A DNA stretch of 64,000 nt, taken from positions 124,001 to 188,000 of the forward strand of contig NZ_JAAGOA010000013.1 of NCBI RefSeq assembly GCF_010550675.1, read 5' to 3'. Both the position numbers and the translations under genes were made by a program. Source of the stretch: Phytoactinopolyspora halotolerans. Its GTDB lineage: Bacteria > Actinomycetota > Actinomycetes > Jiangellales > Jiangellaceae. Within the stretch, counting starts at the first letter, position 1. The number at the start of each line of letters is the position of its first letter. Below are positions 17,604 to 25,929 of this stretch, piece after piece. The notes under the pieces were generated by a model, which saw only the letters and a program-made list of their open reading frames with translations, made no database searches and had not been told where the DNA came from.

Positions 17604-19145
17604 TTACTTGAGGAGGGAGAGGCGGACGGCGTCGGCGATGAGGTAGCCGGAGCCGGACGTCCAGCGGCTGACGCCGACGACGTCGCGGGCGCCCCCGGAC
17701 ATGGTGAACGTGCCGATGGCCCGCCACCCGCCACCGCCGGCCCGCTGGTTGACCCGCACGGTCTGGTTTCCACTGGACGTCACGACGACGTACGGCGTGG
17801 AGTCGTTGTAGCCCGTGTCGGACGGATACCAGACCTCCACCCGGTACGTTCCGGACTCGGGCAGGTCGGCGCGGTACCAGACCGGATCGGAGATCGGCTC
17901 CGGCGTGTTGAACAGGTACGCGTCACCGTACTTCTGGCCGGACCACGACGACTGCTCCCAGCTCGAGCCGGCCGTCACGTCACTCGACGGCGCATCGACG
18001 ACGACGTCCCACACCGGGTCACCGCCGCCGGTGTCCTCGGTGACGTACCCCATGTACCGCGTCCAGTCCCAGATCTGTCCGGGGCACGGCGTGGAGGACG
18101 CCTCGTTGTGGCCGATGATGCGCTGCCGCGTCTTCGGGATCCCGTACGTGTCGCAGACGTGCCGGGTCAACGCCGCAGAGGAACGGTACATCGCCTCCGT
18201 GTACCACGAGGCCTGATCGAAGTAGCCCTCGTGCTCGATCCCGATCGACTGCCGGTTGATGCTCGAGTTGCCGGCGTGCCAGGCGTAGTCCTTGTGCCGC
18301 ACCATCTGCGTCACCTGCCCGTCGGACGAGCGGATGCAGTAATGCGCGGAGACGTTCGCCGACGGGTTCTGGAACCACGAGATGGAACCGGCGTAGGTGC
18401 CCTGCATCATGTGGATGACGACGTAGTTGATCGGATAACTGCTCGGCCGGTTGGACGAGGTGTAGTTGCTGGAATGCGCGGCGACCCAGAGCGCCGGCGG
18501 ATAGTCGTCGGTCATGACGCCGACGTCCCGCGTCGCGACGGAGCGGTCCGGCTCCACCGGATTGGCGTCCAGGGCCACGCCGGACGCGTTGACGCCGTTC
18601 CAGAGCGCCTCGTACACGCCGTCGGCATAGAGTCCGGCCACGTAGGAGTCGCCGGCGCCGGAGTAGCGGGCCACGATCGGGTACCAGGCGCCGAGGTCCT
18701 TGCGGGTGCCGGCGGACAGCCCGGCGTCGTCCGCGTACGCGCGCAGCACGGCGGCCGCACCGTCGATGTTCGCGGCCTCGTTGGTCCGCAGTTTCCGCGG
18801 CGAGTGCTTGGTCAGCTCGGCCGCCTCGACGAGCGTGTGGTGAAAAGAGTTGTCGACCAGGTGCATCAGGCCGTAACCCTTGGACTGGCTCGGACCGTCG
18901 TGGCTGGTCAGTCGCGTCTCCGCGTAGCCGACCGCGACGAGCAGGTCCCGCGGAACGCCGTGGCGCGACGCGGCCTGATCGAATGCCCGGTCGAGCGCGC
19001 TGGCCGTACGGGCCTGTGCCGGCAGCACACCCGATCCGGCGACGACGGCCCCGAGCAGGGCGCCGCCACCGAGCGCGAGCGCACGACGGCGCGAGAGGGT
19101 GGGAAACGTGGTGGCCGAAGGGGTGGACGGGGGGACAGCGGACAT
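17604..19145 (-). CDS. Tat-exported N-acetylmuramoyl-L-alanine amidase with golvesin-like C-terminal domain
   Basis: A 513-residue secreted cell-wall enzyme. Residues 1-50 contain a Tat signal (SRRRALALGGG, then cleavage after PAQARTA). Residues 50-170 resemble a lysozyme-like/SLT helical domain (GVPRDLLVAVGYAETRL). Residues 215-370 are an Amidase_2 (T7 lysozyme-like) domain with zinc ligands in YVVIHMMQGTY, YAWHAGNSS and GHNEASSTPCPG. The last 120 residues match the golvesin/Xly binding-type beta domain (GYNDSTPYVV). It cleaves the stem-peptide amide bond in peptidoglycan. Start ATG 19145 has AAGGAG seven bases upstream. Confidence 0.9.
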   Translation of the reverse strand: MSAVPPSTPSATTFPTLSRRRALALGGGALLGAVVAGSGVLPAQARTASALDRAFDQAASRHGVPRDLLVAVGYAETRLTSHDGPSQSKGYGLMHLVDNSFHHTLVEAAELTKHSPRKLRTNEAANIDGAAAVLRAYADDAGLSAGTRKDLGAWYPIVARYSGAGDSYVAGLYADGVYEALWNGVNASGVALDANPVEPDRSVATRDVGVMTDDYPPALWVAAHSSNYTSSNRPSSYPINYVVIHMMQGTYAGSISWFQNPSANVSAHYCIRSSDGQVTQMVRHKDYAWHAGNSSINRQSIGIEHEGYFDQASWYTEAMYRSSAALTRHVCDTYGIPKTRQRIIGHNEASSTPCPGQIWDWTRYMGYVTEDTGGGDPVWDVVVDAPSSDVTAGSSWEQSSWSGQKYGDAYLFNTPEPISDPVWYRADLPESGTYRVEVWYPSDTGYNDSTPYVVVTSSGNQTVRVNQRAGGGGWRAIGTFTMSGGARDVVGVSRWTSGSGYLIADAVRLSLLK

Positions 19146-19221
19146 CTGAACTCCTTCGATCTGACGAAACGATCTCCGGTCGTCCCCGGAATATATTTCC
19201 AAACTTTGGGTGCGTCGACCC

Positions 19222-20763
19222 CTAGATGGGAAATTCTTTCATCGCTTCAGCGAACTCGGCGGAAGCGTGAAGTGTCTCGAGGACCAACTGGAGGCCCTGA
19301 TCCAACTCGGCTTGATCACCAGGCGCCGCGAATCCCAGCGCGAGCCCGGCGAACGACGGCCGCCCGACGAAGTACCGGCCGATCCCCTCCAGCAAGACGC
19401 CCGCATCCGACGCCGCACGGACCAGCCTGTCCTCGTCCGTGCCCGGGCCGAGGATCGCGACCACGTGGGCACCGGCGCGATCGCCGACGACGGTGATGCC
19501 CGCGGCCGAGAGCGTCCGGGTCACCAGCTCGTACCGTGCGGCCAGCTCCCGCCGGACCCGTCGCAGATGCCGGGCGAGATCCCCGAGTTCCGCCATCGCC
19601 GCCAGCACACGCTGCCCGGCCGGCGACGGTCGGACACCGCGCGAGTCCCGGTACGCCACGACGGCCCGGGCCACCTCGTCCGGCGCCACCATCCAGCCGA
19701 CGCCCAGCGACGGCGTCAGGATCTTGCTCGCGCTCCCCACGTGAATCACCACGTCCGGGCCGATCGCCGCCAGCAGCGGCAACGGGGCGACGTCGTAGCG
19801 CAGCTCGCCGTCGTAGTCGTCCTCGATGATCCATGCCCCGTGCTGCCGCGCCCACTCCACCAGCGCGACGCGGCGCGACGCCGGGAGCCGTGCGCCCAGC
19901 GGAAACTGGTGCGCGGGTGTGCAGTAGACGGCCCGCACGCCCGGCGGGATCGCGTCCACCAGCACGCCGTCGGCGTCCACCGGGACCGGCACGACGCGGC
20001 ACCCGGCCGCTTTCAGCACGGCCGCCGCCCGCGCGTACCCCGGTTCCTCCATCGCGACCGTCTCCCCGGCCCCGAGCATGGCCGCCGCGAGCTCGGCGAT
20101 CGCGGCGGTGGTGCCGCCGGTGGCCACTACCGCCGCGCCGTCCACCGACAGCCCGCGGTGCCGCAACAGGTGCTCCTCTACGGCGGCGCGATATGCCGGG
20201 ACGCCGGTCCGCAGCGGCCGTCCGTCCGGTTCGACGTCGCCGGCGCGCCGCCACGCACGGCGCCACACCTCCGGCCGGACACCGGCCGCCCACGGCGAAC
20301 CGGGCCGCAGGTCCACCACGCCCGGGACGCCGGCTCGGTCGTCGGCGCGGACATCGGCGCGAAGACCGGACGGGTCGTCGGCCGGGTCGTCGGCGTGGTC
20401 GTCGGTACGGTTCGCCGGTGTGCCCGCCGGGTGATCCCCCGGCTGATACGCCGGATGGTCGACCACGCCGCGCCGCGCCACCCCGGCGGCCTGTCTCGCG
20501 GCCAGCCTCGCAGCCGGTCTCGTGGCCAGGAAGGTACCTGATCCGCGGTGCGCGACCAGCCAGCCTTCCGCATACAGCTGCTCGTAAGCCGCCGCCGTCA
20601 CGGTACGGCTGACCCGCAGTGACGTCGCCAGCGCCCGGGTCGACGGCAGCCGCTCCCCGACCCGGACCAGCCCGCGGGCGGCAGCGTCACGCAGTTGATC
20701 CGCCAGCTGGCGCGCCAACGGCTCAGCCGAGTCCCGGTTCACGATCAGCGGCAGCTCGATCAC
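19222..20763 (-). CDS. MocR/PdxR-type regulator (GntR helix-turn-helix fused to aminotransferase fold)
   Basis: A 513-residue fusion. Residues 10-75 are a GntR winged helix (LARQLADQLRDAAARGLV, LPSTRALATSLRVSRTV). Residues about 140-500 form a class I aminotransferase-like domain with the PLP lysine expected in HVGSASKILTPSLGVGWMV and the GEGG-type phosphate region. These proteins sense pyridoxal phosphate or aminated ligands and usually control a divergent gene. Here that gene is a pyridoxamine-phosphate-oxidase-like one, starting 72 bp away. A low-complexity Arg/Ala/Asp linker (80-130) joins the domains. The start is GTG 20763. Confidence 0.92.
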   Translation of the reverse strand: MIELPLIVNRDSAEPLARQLADQLRDAAARGLVRVGERLPSTRALATSLRVSRTVTAAAYEQLYAEGWLVAHRGSGTFLATRPAARLAARQAAGVARRGVVDHPAYQPGDHPAGTPANRTDDHADDPADDPSGLRADVRADDRAGVPGVVDLRPGSPWAAGVRPEVWRRAWRRAGDVEPDGRPLRTGVPAYRAAVEEHLLRHRGLSVDGAAVVATGGTTAAIAELAAAMLGAGETVAMEEPGYARAAAVLKAAGCRVVPVPVDADGVLVDAIPPGVRAVYCTPAHQFPLGARLPASRRVALVEWARQHGAWIIEDDYDGELRYDVAPLPLLAAIGPDVVIHVGSASKILTPSLGVGWMVAPDEVARAVVAYRDSRGVRPSPAGQRVLAAMAELGDLARHLRRVRRELAARYELVTRTLSAAGITVVGDRAGAHVVAILGPGTDEDRLVRAASDAGVLLEGIGRYFVGRPSFAGLALGFAAPGDQAELDQGLQLVLETLHASAEFAEAMKEFPI

Positions 20764-20766
20764 ATC

Positions 20767-20811
20767 AGTGGCCTTTCAGAGTTTCGTCGAATTGGCCATT
20801 CAAGAATGCCA
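20767..20811. promoter_or_regulatory. Putative MocR operator between divergent genes
   Basis: Two related sites occupy the 71-bp divergent gap: AGTGGCCTTTCAGA (20767-20780) on the plus strand and AGTGGCATTCTTGA (20813 to 20800) on the minus strand. The second is half of an imperfect palindrome, TGGCCATTC-AA-GAATGCCA. Repeated sites in such gaps are typical MocR targets. Inference from sequence only. Confidence 0.45.
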
Positions 20812-20834
20812 CTCGCTTGGCGATCCTGGACGAC

Positions 20835-21530
20835 GTGACCATCGACGACCAGCTCTCCCCCACGACCCGCAGCACCGTTCGGCGCGGCCGCAAGCGCGCG
20901 CAGACCGACCGCCACCAGCTGTACGATCTGCTCGACTCGTGCCTGATCTGCCACCTGGGTATCGTGCTGGACGGTGCTCCGGTGGTCCTGCCCACCGGCT
21001 ACGGGCGCGACGGCGACACCCTGTACGTGCACGGCTCCACCGGATCGGCCAGCTTGGCCGCGGCGACCGCCGGCGCGCCGGTCAGCGTCGCCGTGACCCG
21101 CGTGGACGGGATCGTCTACGCCCGCTCGGTCTTTCACCACTCGATGAACTACTCCAGCGCCGTCGTCCACGGCACGGCCACCGCCGTCACCGACCCGGCG
21201 GTCAAGCTGCACGGGCTGCGGGTTCTCACCGAACACATCGTGCCGGGCTCGTGGGAGCACACCCGGCAGCCGAACCGCAAGGAGCTCGCCGCCACGCACG
21301 TCCTCGCGCTCTCCCTGCGCGAGGCGTCGGTGAAGCTGAGGTCCGGGCCACCGAACGACGAGGACGACGACGTGGCCGGCCATCGCGAGTGGGCCGGGGT
21401 GCTGCCGCTGCATCAGGTCTGGGGAACGCCCGAACCGTGCCCGCTCCTTCCGGCCGGACGGGCAGTACCGCCACGGATAGCCGAGCGCCCGGTTCTGGGT
21501 GCGCGCCCGGACCCCGAGATGGTGCGCTGA
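20835..21530 (+). CDS. Pyridoxamine 5'-phosphate oxidase family protein (flavin split-barrel)
   Basis: A 231-residue protein of the FMN-binding split-barrel family. The flavin-site pattern appears in DSCLICHLGIVLDGAPVVLP and TLYVHGSTGSASL, followed by the YARSVFHHSMNYSSAVVHG strand pair. It matches the pyridoxamine-phosphate-oxidase-like proteins often found divergent from MocR regulators, not classical PdxH. Possible roles are vitamin B6 handling or flavin-dependent reduction. The start is taken as GTG 20835, just after a GGA-rich site; the frame is open further upstream, but that would overlap the shared operator region. GTG-TAC repeats follow the stop codon. Confidence 0.85.
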   Translation: MTIDDQLSPTTRSTVRRGRKRAQTDRHQLYDLLDSCLICHLGIVLDGAPVVLPTGYGRDGDTLYVHGSTGSASLAAATAGAPVSVAVTRVDGIVYARSVFHHSMNYSSAVVHGTATAVTDPAVKLHGLRVLTEHIVPGSWEHTRQPNRKELAATHVLALSLREASVKLRSGPPNDEDDDVAGHREWAGVLPLHQVWGTPEPCPLLPAGRAVPPRIAERPVLGARPDPEMVR

Positions 21531-21652
21531 GTCTCTGCATGCGCGCTCAGTCTCTGCATGCGCCTGAGTATCTGCATGCGCCTGAGTCTGTCCAAGTGGG
21601 CTGAGTCCGCTTGCATGGTGCGCCGAGCGCATGTCCATGGTGCGCTGAGTTC
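21524..21652. repeat. Degenerate 17-22 bp tandem repeats (GCGCYGAGT...TGCAT)
   Basis: About seven imperfect units run from the end of the oxidase gene: 21524, 21541, 21560, 21578, 21596, 21617 and 21639. The best-conserved core is GCGCCTGAGTATCTGCAT. The array is not clearly coding. Confidence 0.75.
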
Positions 21653-21771
21653 ACGCGAACTTGGCGTCGGAAAACGATTGCCAACGTGCAACCACCGCAC
21701 CATGCACCCGCGCGCACACCTGGTATGCACGACGCGGAACGCGCCGTACCAGGATGCTCGGTTCCAGCCGC

Positions 21772-21825
21772 ACTCAGGCTCCATCCGGTGCTCAGGCTCC
21801 ATCCGGTGCTCAGGCTCCACCCGGT
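21772..21825. repeat. 18-bp tandem repeat, three copies
   Basis: Units 21772-21789, 21790-21807 and 21808-21825 match GCTCAGGCTCCATCCGGT with one change in the first and one in the third; a decayed fourth unit follows. The array ends next to the coaE stop codon (21845). It shares the GCTCAG core with the array at 21524. Confidence 0.9.
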
Positions 21826-21844
21826 GCTCAAGCACCGGCAGCGC

Positions 21845-23059
21845 TCAGTCTCCGGTCCGTCGGCCGGCGGCCCAGGCGTCGGCGCGAGCCAGCGCCGCGT
21901 TGATCCACGGCGTCTTCAGCTCCGCGTACTCCTCGATGGAGTCGTATGTATGCTCCGCCAACTCGCGCTTCAGCCCGGCGTAGTCCGCAGCCTCGCCGGG
22001 CATGGCGCGCAGCCAGTCGCGCAGCAGCAACGCGTCTCGCCATGCCGGCGAATCCTCCGGCCGCACGTGCACATTCACCGCGCGTGCGGGATCCGCGTTG
22101 CAGGCCATCGCCTTGTCCCGTTCGGATCCATCGCGGAGCACGTCGTACCAGCGCTCCGGCATCCGCACGAAACCGACCTCGTGCAACTCGTCCGCGACCG
22201 AGCCGGCGGTCGGCAGATCCGCCACGACGACCTGCACATCGAGGACGTCCTTGGCGGGCAGGCCCGGTACCGCGGTGGAACCGATGTGGTCGATCCGGTG
22301 CGCCCGTCGACCGGTCACGTGCCGGATCCGTTCGATCAGCCGCCCGGCCTGCGACTCCCACGTCGGGTCCGCGTGCACGATCGCCGGCCGGACCCCGGGT
22401 ACCCCCGTGACCTGCGGATCGTGCTGGACCGGTGCGCGGGAGGCCGCACGTCGCTCGCGGAGATTGCGCTCGTACGGCACCAGCCGACCGTGCCAGAGGA
22501 CGTCGACGCAGTCCAGCAGCCGCTGCGGCGGGCCACTGTTGTCCAGCCACACGTCCGCCGCCGCACGCCGGGCGTCGTCGTCGGCCTGCGCGCGGATGCG
22601 GGAGCGAGCGTCGTCGGCGTCCATCCCCCGCCCGGTCAGCCGGCGGACCCGCTCCTCGTCCGGTGCGTGCACCACGATCACCAGCGGGTACGACGACGCC
22701 AGTCCGTTCTCCACCAGCAGCGGGATGTCCTCCACGACGACCGCCTCCGCCGGTGCTTGCGCGACGAGTTCGGAGCGGCGCCGATACACCAGCGGATGGA
22801 TGATGCCGTTCAGCGCGGCCCGCCGCTCGTCGCTGCCGAAGACGAGGCGGCCGAGCTCGGCCCGATCGAGGGTGCCGTCCGCCGCCACAACTCCGGCGCC
22901 GAACTCGCTGACGACGGCCTCCAGGCCAGGCGTACCCGGTGCCACGACCTCGCGCGCCAGCTCATCCGCGTCGATCACCACCGCGCCCAGCTCGCCGAGC
23001 CGACCCGCGACAGTCGACTTCCCGGCGCCGATGCCCCCGGTGAGTCCCACACGCAACAT
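21845..23059 (-). CDS. coaE: Dephospho-CoA kinase fused to GrpB-family domain
   Basis: CoaE catalyses the last step of coenzyme A synthesis, phosphorylating dephospho-CoA. The kinase domain occupies residues 1-195 with P-loop GLTGGIGAGKST at residue 5 and the lid region around ERVRRLTGRGM. Residues 215-400 form a GrpB/UPF0157 nucleotidyltransferase-like domain (RIDHIGSTAVPGLPAKDVLD). The same fusion is known in mycobacterial CoaE. ATG 23059 starts exactly at MLRVGLTGG; an upstream in-frame extension to 23107 is unlikely. The role of the GrpB part is not settled. Confidence 0.95.
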   Translation of the reverse strand: MLRVGLTGGIGAGKSTVAGRLGELGAVVIDADELAREVVAPGTPGLEAVVSEFGAGVVAADGTLDRAELGRLVFGSDERRAALNGIIHPLVYRRRSELVAQAPAEAVVVEDIPLLVENGLASSYPLVIVVHAPDEERVRRLTGRGMDADDARSRIRAQADDDARRAAADVWLDNSGPPQRLLDCVDVLWHGRLVPYERNLRERRAASRAPVQHDPQVTGVPGVRPAIVHADPTWESQAGRLIERIRHVTGRRAHRIDHIGSTAVPGLPAKDVLDVQVVVADLPTAGSVADELHEVGFVRMPERWYDVLRDGSERDKAMACNADPARAVNVHVRPEDSPAWRDALLLRDWLRAMPGEAADYAGLKRELAEHTYDSIEEYAELKTPWINAALARADAWAAGRRTGD

Positions 23060-23130
23060 GCCTGTGACTCTATCCCGCACGGCCCTTGACAACTCGTCAG
23101 GGAGCAACGATCGCCGACGGCTGGCGCGTG

Positions 23131-23814
23131 TTATGACTCTGGTGTGGGCGAATCGAGGCCCAGCATCTCCGCGGCGAGGTCGAGCATGACGACCACCTCG
23201 GCCTTCTCCGGCACCACCCCGCGCCGCAACGCGATCACATAGGTCCGCACGCCGTCGGCCAGAATGAAGGTGATCTCGCCGTCGCCGGTGAGCAGGTAAC
23301 CTTCCTTGCCGCCGATCGTCTGCGGTTCGACGTCACGCGAGGTCGAACCCAGCGTGGTGTCGATCCGGCCGGTCGCCGTCTCCTCGTCGACATACGAGCT
23401 GACCGCGATCTCCACAGCGGCCTTCTCCGGCTCTGCGTCGGGTGACGGCGACGGCGACGCGGTCCGACCGCTCACAGGTGCCCCGTACCGACAGGTGAGG
23501 CGGCCGGTACGACCCGAGTCCTCCAGGAAGTCTTCGTTATAGACGCGTTGCGTCTCGCCGTCCAGGGAAGTCTGCAGGATCTGAACCACCCGGCCCGCGG
23601 TCATCAACTCGCTGCACTCGAACGGGACGTCGAGCGTCGAGGTGGGTTCGGGCGTCGCGTCGCTCGCCTCGGTCGCTTCGGCGTCGCCGGTGGGCTCTTC
23701 CGTCCCTCGGGGAACCTCGGGAACCTCGGGCTCCTCGTTCTCGGTGCAGCCGCTCAGGAGCAGGATCACCGGGAGGACGAGAACAGCAAGACACTTCCGT
23801 AGCACTCGACTCAC
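23131..23814 (-). CDS. Predicted lipoprotein of unknown function
   Basis: A 227-residue secreted protein with signal segment KCLAVLVLPVILLLSGC; the lipobox cysteine is at about residue 22. A 45-residue acidic, Thr/Pro-rich linker follows, then a globular region with two Cys (ECSELM and LTCRYG), typical of DUF3558-like actinobacterial lipoproteins, although I am not certain of the family. It probably resides on the outer face of the membrane. Start GTG 23814 gives a compact signal peptide; the open frame extends upstream but without signal-like sequence. It lies between coaE and rpsA on the same strand. Confidence 0.8.
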   Translation of the reverse strand: MSRVLRKCLAVLVLPVILLLSGCTENEEPEVPEVPRGTEEPTGDAEATEASDATPEPTSTLDVPFECSELMTAGRVVQILQTSLDGETQRVYNEDFLEDSGRTGRLTCRYGAPVSGRTASPSPSPDAEPEKAAVEIAVSSYVDEETATGRIDTTLGSTSRDVEPQTIGGKEGYLLTGDGEITFILADGVRTYVIALRRGVVPEKAEVVVMLDLAAEMLGLDSPTPES

Positions 23815-23955
23815 GCGCAATACCGTACCTGCTCGATGAGCACAGATTTCATGATCACCTGTCACGATTCCCACACATCCCGGCCACCGGTCGGTCGCTA
23901 CGGCCCGCTCGGAGTCACACACCGTGGGCGCATCCGACGGCTCTGCGCACGCGAA

Positions 23956-23999
23956 AGGGCTGGAGAGAGCCTCGCCTGTGGCGAGACCTCCCCAGCCCT
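23956..23999 (-). terminator. Terminator downstream of rpsA
   Basis: Arms AGGGCTGG (23956-23963) and CCAGCCCT (23992-23999) enclose a second stem, CTCGCC-TGT-GGCGAG. It lies 21 bases after the rpsA stop on the minus strand and is the strongest hairpin in this interval. Confidence 0.8.
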
Positions 24000-24020
24000 G
24001 TTCGACCGTGGTTGACCGGG

Positions 24021-25532
24021 TCAGTTACCGGTCAACTTCTCCCGCAGCGCCTGCAGCGCCTCGTCCGAGGCGAGCGTTCCGCCCTCGTCAGGCTTCGGCT
24101 CGGCCGGCGAAGCACCCGACGACGAGTACTCCGACGGGTTCTCCGCACGAGCCTCCGCGTCCGCGGACTGGGCGCTCTCGATCTGCGCCTTGTGCGCCTC
24201 CCACCGGGCGTGCGCCTCGGCGTACTGGCGCTCCCACTCGGCGCGCTGCTCCTCGTAGCCCGGCAACCAGTCGTTGGTCTCGGGGTCGAAGCCCTCGGGG
24301 TACTTGTAGTTGCCTTCCTCGTCGTAGTCGGCCGCCATGCCGTACAACGTGGGGTCGAAGTGCTCGGAGACGTGCTCGGCGGTGTCGCCCTCGTTCGCCT
24401 GCTTCAGCGAGAGAGAGATCCGGCGACGCTCCAGGTCTATGTCGATGACCTTGACCATCGTGTCCGCACCGACCTCGACCACCTGCTCCGGCACCTCCAC
24501 GTGGCGCTCGGCCAGCTCGGAGATGTGCACCAGGCCCTCGATACCGTCATCGACCCGGACGAACGCACCGAACGGCACCAGCTTGGTGACCTTACCCGGA
24601 ACGATCTGGCCGATCTGGTGCGTGCGAGCGAACTGCTGCCACGGGTCTTCCAGCGTGGCCTTCAGCGACAGCGACACCCGCTCCCGGTCCATGTCGACGT
24701 CGAGCACCTCGACGGTGACCTCCTGGCCCACCTCGACGACCTCGGACGGGTGGTCGATGTGCTTCCAGGACAGCTCCGAGACGTGCACCAGGCCGTCGAC
24801 GCCGCCCAGGTCCACGAAGGCACCGAAGTTGACGATCGAGGAGACGACACCGGAACGGATCTGGCCCTTCTGCAGCGTCTGCAGGAAGGTGGACCGCACC
24901 TCGGACTGCGTCTGCTCGAGCCAGGCCCGGCGGGACAGGACCACGTTGTTGCGATTCTTGTCCAGCTCGATGATCTTGGCCTCGATCTCCTTGCCGACGT
25001 ACGGCTGGAGATCGCGGACGCGGCGCATCTCCACCAGCGACGCCGGCAGGAAGCCGCGCAGGCCGATGTCGAGGATGAGGCCGCCCTTGACGACCTCGAT
25101 GACCGAACCGGAGACCACGCCGTCGGCTTCCTTGATCTCCTCGATCTTGCCCCACGCGCGCTCGTACTGCGCACGCTTCTTGGACAGGATCAGGCGGCCT
25201 TCCTTGTCCTCTTTCTGCAGGACCAGAGCTTCGACCTCGTCACCGACGGCAACAACCTCGTGCGGATCGACGTCGTGTTTGATCGACAGCTCACGCGAGG
25301 GGATGACGCCCTCGGTCTTGTAGCCGATGTCGAGCAGGACCTCGTCCCGGTCGACCTTGACGACGGTACCGGCCACGATATCGCCGTCGTTGAAGTACTT
25401 GATGGTCTCGTCGATCGCGGCGAGAAAGGCCTCCGCAGACCCGATATCATTGACCGCGACCTGCGGCGATGCAGGTGCCCCGGCGGCGGGTGCTTGTGCG
25501 GTGGGTGTTTCGGCCTCGATGCTGCTCGTCAT
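24021..25532 (-). CDS. rpsA: 30S ribosomal protein S1
   Basis: A 503-residue RNA-binding ribosomal protein that helps mRNA bind the 30S subunit. Four S1 (OB-fold) domains are visible at about residues 55-120, 140-205, 225-295 and 310-380. The last two carry SGVVSSIVNFGAFVDLGGVD and GKVTKLVPFGAFVRVDDGIE. The acidic, disordered C-terminal tail (about 400-503) is typical of actinobacterial S1. The start is ATG 25532 after an Ala/Pro-rich N-terminal extension. Gene order with coaE and polA is the conserved actinobacterial one. Confidence 0.97.
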   Translation of the reverse strand: MTSSIEAETPTAQAPAAGAPASPQVAVNDIGSAEAFLAAIDETIKYFNDGDIVAGTVVKVDRDEVLLDIGYKTEGVIPSRELSIKHDVDPHEVVAVGDEVEALVLQKEDKEGRLILSKKRAQYERAWGKIEEIKEADGVVSGSVIEVVKGGLILDIGLRGFLPASLVEMRRVRDLQPYVGKEIEAKIIELDKNRNNVVLSRRAWLEQTQSEVRSTFLQTLQKGQIRSGVVSSIVNFGAFVDLGGVDGLVHVSELSWKHIDHPSEVVEVGQEVTVEVLDVDMDRERVSLSLKATLEDPWQQFARTHQIGQIVPGKVTKLVPFGAFVRVDDGIEGLVHISELAERHVEVPEQVVEVGADTMVKVIDIDLERRRISLSLKQANEGDTAEHVSEHFDPTLYGMAADYDEEGNYKYPEGFDPETNDWLPGYEEQRAEWERQYAEAHARWEAHKAQIESAQSADAEARAENPSEYSSSGASPAEPKPDEGGTLASDEALQALREKLTGN

Positions 25533-25929
25533 GTGGAAGCGGGCTCCGGACAGTTGTTGTTCTCACGGTTACGCCACAGGCCCTTTGATCGCCGTGCCGA
25601 GGGACGGAGGGTCTTGGAGAACACCGGCCGACCGACATGAACGAGCGCGAGCCTGCTCCGTCCGAGGTCGCGCAGACCCACAGCGCACAGGAAAGATTAC
25701 CCGCACGCTTGCTCTACGGTCAATTGAACGCGCATCGCGATCAGATTACGGACCACGATCCACGTCTCATCCATGTCATCTGTTGTGGCCGGGCCGAAGA
25801 CGGACCCACAACCGCCCCGGCACGGTAGGTGTGGCGGCACAGCGCGGCGTCCATGGTAGCCGCTCGTGTCGCACCATACCGCGCCGCCTACCGTCGCCGG
25901 TGACCGACCGACGGCCAGGCGACTGAGGC
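25533..25929. other. rpsA leader and intergenic region
   Basis: This 397-bp gap contains the predicted rpsA promoter (25694-25723) and a long rpsA leader of about 155 bases. No gene or recognised RNA element is seen on either strand. Confidence 0.6.
25694..25723 (-). promoter_or_regulatory. Predicted rpsA promoter
   Basis: On the minus strand TTGACC (25723 to 25718) is followed by 18 bases and TAATCT (25699 to 25694), a good match to the primary sigma-factor consensus. It implies a leader of about 155 bases. Confidence 0.6.

Noticed and set aside
24012-25640. 542-codon plus-strand frame opposite rpsA
   Set aside because: It is antisense to ribosomal protein S1, has Leu/Asp/Val-rich composition from reversed codons and has no start signals.
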